Shown here: positions 6,905 through 8,435 of the stretch, one piece after another
Numbering within the stretch: the first letter of the stretch is position 1
How the letters are laid out: each line of letters starts with the position of its first letter
Assembly: GCA_005787645.1 (NCBI GenBank)
Contig: SYAM01000110.1
Span: 1 to 8,435, forward strand
Origin: Actinomycetota bacterium
Lineage (GTDB): Bacteria > Actinomycetota > Actinomycetes > Nanopelagicales > Nanopelagicaceae
Length of the DNA: 8,435 bases
Direction of reading: 5' to 3'
Notes under the pieces: model-generated
The model's database searches: none
Seen by the model: the letters and a program-made list of their open reading frames with translations, nothing else
What the model was told of the DNA's origin: nothing
Position numbers and translations under genes: made by a program

Positions 6905-7830
6905 TGGTCTCTCGCCCAACATTTCGTGCGACGCCGGTGACTATCCGCGTCCCTGCTACAAGTGCAAATCTTGGCGCCGGCTTTGATTGTCTAGGTCTCG
7001 CATTAGAAATCTACGATGGGTACGCGGCTCAAGTTCTCGATGAACCAGGGCTAGATGTAGAGATCGCTGGCGAAGGTGCAGAGACCTTACGTAGAGATGA
7101 GAAGAATCTCGTCGTTGCTTCTATGAATACTGCCTTCGATCACATGGGTGGACGCCCACGTGGCTTGGCGCTCCGCGCGCTCAATGCAATACCTCACGGC
7201 AGAGGTTTGGGTTCTTCATCGAGTGCGATTATTGGCGGACTTGTTTTGGCACGCTCGCTTGTAATCTCTGGAATAGAGCGGCTCAACGATAGAGATCTAC
7301 TTGCAATAGCTACTGAGATCGAAGGACATCCAGATAATGTGGCAGCAGCATTTCATGGTGGCGCAACCATCGCATGGGTTGAAGATGGTTCTGGGAGAGC
7401 AATCTCAATCCCGGTAGATCTGCGGATTATGGCTATTGCATTTATTCCTAGCAAATCAGGAGAGGTTGCAACGAAGAAGGCTCGTGCTCTCTTGCCAGAG
7501 TCGGTTCCGCATATCGACGCTGCAGTAAATATCTCGAGAAGTACATTGATGGTAGAGGCGCTCTCAAGAAAACCAGAATTGCTTTTCGCTGGAACAGAGG
7601 ATCGAATCCATCAGTTCTACCGACAAAGTCAGATGCCAAAGAGTTATGAATTAATGACCACACTGCGCGAAGCCGGCGTCGCCGCTTTCATCTCAGGTTC
7701 TGGTCCAACAGTCCTTGCCCTTCACTATGGGACCGTGGCCGATGCTCAGGAGATCGCACGCGCGGGGGATGGCGCCTTCACCAGTCGGATCGTGGGCGTG
7801 AGCGCCAAAGGGGCCCATGTATTCACCTAA
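6904..7830 (+). CDS. thrB: Homoserine kinase
   Basis: Phosphorylates L-homoserine with ATP to O-phosphohomoserine, the substrate of the adjacent threonine synthase. It is a 308-residue cytoplasmic GHMP-family kinase of normal length. The N-terminus has VPATSANLGAGFDCLGLALE (17-36), a homoserine-kinase signature. The GHMP ATP-binding loop is PHGRGLGSSSSAIIGG (97-112). EIEGHPDNVAAAFHGG (138-153) is the conserved substrate/catalytic segment, and the C-terminal motif AFISGSGPTVLAL (261-273) is present. ATG 6904 overlaps the thrC stop (TGATG). GGAG at 6892-6895 is 8 bases upstream, a good spacing. It is the last gene of the lysine/threonine run. A 221-base gap follows with no clear intrinsic terminator immediately after the stop, so transcription may continue toward rho or end by another mechanism. 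Confidence 0.97.
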   Translation: MVSRPTFRATPVTIRVPATSANLGAGFDCLGLALEIYDGYAAQVLDEPGLDVEIAGEGAETLRRDEKNLVVASMNTAFDHMGGRPRGLALRALNAIPHGRGLGSSSSAIIGGLVLARSLVISGIERLNDRDLLAIATEIEGHPDNVAAAFHGGATIAWVEDGSGRAISIPVDLRIMAIAFIPSKSGEVATKKARALLPESVPHIDAAVNISRSTLMVEALSRKPELLFAGTEDRIHQFYRQSQMPKSYELMTTLREAGVAAFISGSGPTVLALHYGTVADAQEIARAGDGAFTSRIVGVSAKGAHVFT

Positions 7831-7893
7831 CGGTCAAAGGCCTCCATTTATATAGTGTTTGCTTTTGGGCCATATCTTGGGGCAATTCTCGAT

Positions 7894-7924
7894 TTGCATA
7901 CTCTCTGAGGTTAGGTGTTACTCT
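7894..7924 (+). promoter_or_regulatory. Candidate rho promoter
   Basis: TTGCAT (7894-7899) resembles a -35 element. TGTTACTCT (7916-7924) resembles an extended -10 (TGN followed by TANNNT). The spacer is 19 bases, slightly long. Transcription would begin near 7931, at the foot of the nested stem-loop, leaving a leader of about 120 bases. Weak motif evidence only. Confidence 0.22.
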
Positions 7925-7930
7925 TCTCCT

Positions 7931-7969
7931 ATCGCTTGGGGATTTTTCCCCGGACTTCCATACAGCGAT
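7931..7969 (+). other. Nested stem-loop in the rho leader
   Basis: ATCGCT (7931-7936) and AGCGAT (7964-7969) are exact reverse complements. They enclose a tight hairpin of GGGGA (7938-7942), loop TTTT and TCCCC (7947-7951). A 12-base single-stranded arm separates the inner hairpin from the outer strand. No U-run follows, so an intrinsic terminator is unlikely. It may be a leader regulatory element. Confidence 0.35.
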
Positions 7970-8051
7970 TAACTGATTTCCTTCTCAATACTTTCCATCA
8001 ATTGCGAATTGTGAAATCACCACGAAACTACATCAACATGAATGAGGCATA

Positions 8052-8435
8052 GTGAGTGAAGTAAGTACTCGTAAGGCAAAGCCTGCTGGCGATCTATCCG
8101 CCATGCTCCTACCAGAACTTCGAAAGGTCGCCACCCAACTGGGTATTGAAGGCGCTGCGAAGTTGGCTAAGGGTGATCTCGTCCAAGCAATCGGCGATTT
8201 GCAAGCAGCAAATCGCGCGGCAGCGGCAAAAGAGAAAGAAGCGCGCCAATTAGAGCGACAACAAGAGCGTGAAGAACGACGTCGAGAGCGTAACCAAGGA
8301 GGAAACCAGGGCTCTGATGAGGGTAACTCTTCTGACTCATCCGATTCTGACGACGATAGTTCTGTTGGTAATTCTGGCGATAATTCCTCTGGGAGCGATT
8401 CTGAAGGTTCTTCCTCTGATCGCGGTGATCGCGGT
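8052..8435 (+). CDS. rho: Transcription termination factor Rho, N-terminal part (truncated by the window edge)
   Basis: The frame starts at GTG 8052 (an in-frame TGA lies three codons upstream) and stays open for 128 codons to the right edge. Residues 14-50 form the Rho_N helical domain (LSAMLLPELRKVATQLGI, then LAKGDLVQAI). Next is a charged, probably helical stretch rich in Ala, Lys, Glu, Gln and Arg (54-80), then a disordered segment rich in Ser, Asp, Gly and Asn (81-124) that ends in DRGDRG. Actinobacterial Rho proteins typically carry a long unstructured insert between Rho_N and the RNA-binding fold. The cold-shock-like and ATPase domains lie outside the window. Rho is a hexameric RNA helicase that ends transcription on untranslated RNA. 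GAGG at 8044-8047, only 4 bases before GTG, is a weak ribosome binding site. Location after thrB is conserved in Actinobacteria. Confidence 0.93.
   Translation, partial: MSEVSTRKAKPAGDLSAMLLPELRKVATQLGIEGAAKLAKGDLVQAIGDLQAANRAAAAKEKEARQLERQQEREERRRERNQGGNQGSDEGNSSDSSDSDDDSSVGNSGDNSSGSDSEGSSSDRGDRG
8418..8435 (+). repeat. 9-bp tandem repeat in the rho insert
   Basis: GATCGCGGT occurs twice in tandem, encoding DRG-DRG at the window edge. It may be the start of a longer Arg/Gly/Asp repeat tract of the kind found in actinobacterial Rho inserts, which could vary in length between strains. Confidence 0.6.

Larger units (their letters stand above)
7831..8051 (+). other. thrB-rho intergenic region / rho leader
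   Basis: This is the longest stretch without a sizeable gene in the window. It is AT- and pyrimidine-rich. It contains a possible promoter (7894-7924), a nested stem-loop (7931-7969), a C-rich, G-poor tract (about 7967-8040, hand count 18 C against 7 G), a small dyad CAATT-GCG-AATT G (7999-8011), and very small ORFs just before rho. The TATAGT hexamer at 7851-7856 is -10-like but lacks a good partner -35. There is no U-tracted terminator for the threonine genes. Rho genes in several bacteria are autoregulated through their leaders, so this layout is reasonable, but no function is proven by the sequence. Confidence 0.5.

Noticed and set aside
7812..7871. GGCCCA (7812-7817) and TGGGCC (7866-7871) as a terminator stem after thrB
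   Set aside because: Only 6 bp with a 48-base loop and partly within the thrB coding end; likely chance.
7938..7951. GGGGA-TTTT-TCCCC hairpin as intrinsic terminator of the threonine operon
   Set aside because: The stem is short, it lies over 100 bases after thrB and is not followed by a U-run; better viewed as part of a leader structure.
1..8435. CRISPR array, insertion sequence, defence or toxin-antitoxin system
   Set aside because: No spaced repeats, transposase, target-site duplications or small paired ORFs were seen; the genes are conserved housekeeping genes in a known order.

Overview
The window is a compact, gene-dense piece of a bacterial chromosome, very probably actinobacterial. 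The strongest evidence is gene order: argS-lysA-hom-thrC-thrB-rho, all on the + strand, is the order known from Mycobacterium tuberculosis and other Actinobacteria. Supporting signs are GTG starts, an actinobacterial-type Rho with a long disordered insert, and the C-terminal tail of an RdgB-type nucleotide pyrophosphatase upstream. By eye the base composition is near 50% GC, low for the phylum. That would fit a streamlined aquatic lineage (for example Nanopelagicales-like), but this placement is inference only.

Layout. Positions 1-76 (+) hold the last codons of a probable rdgB. It converges, with only 5 bases between the stop codons, on a minus-strand MFS exporter (82-1290). A tRNA-Leu(UAG) gene (1310-1390, minus) lies 19 bases upstream of the exporter on the same strand. 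A short divergent region with a perfect 9+9 bp dyad (1416-1440) separates the tRNA from argS. Then follow argS, lysA, hom, thrC and thrB. The argS/lysA, hom/thrC and thrC/thrB junctions are TGATG one-base overlaps, and a 47-base gap separates lysA from hom. A 221-base gap (7831-8051) with RNA-like structure precedes rho, which starts at GTG 8052 and runs off the right edge.

How the genes work together. lysA performs the last step of lysine synthesis from meso-diaminopimelate. hom, thrC and thrB take aspartate semialdehyde to threonine through homoserine. These are the two arms of the aspartate family pathway; aspartokinase and aspartate-semialdehyde dehydrogenase are not in this window. argS charges tRNA-Arg, and its coupling to lysA is a known actinobacterial arrangement. 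rho encodes the termination factor.

I found no mobile element, CRISPR array, defence cassette or clearly new system. The items most worth a second look are the dyad upstream of argS, the structured and C-rich rho leader with a tiny overlapping ORF, and the Ser/Asp-rich disordered segment of Rho.
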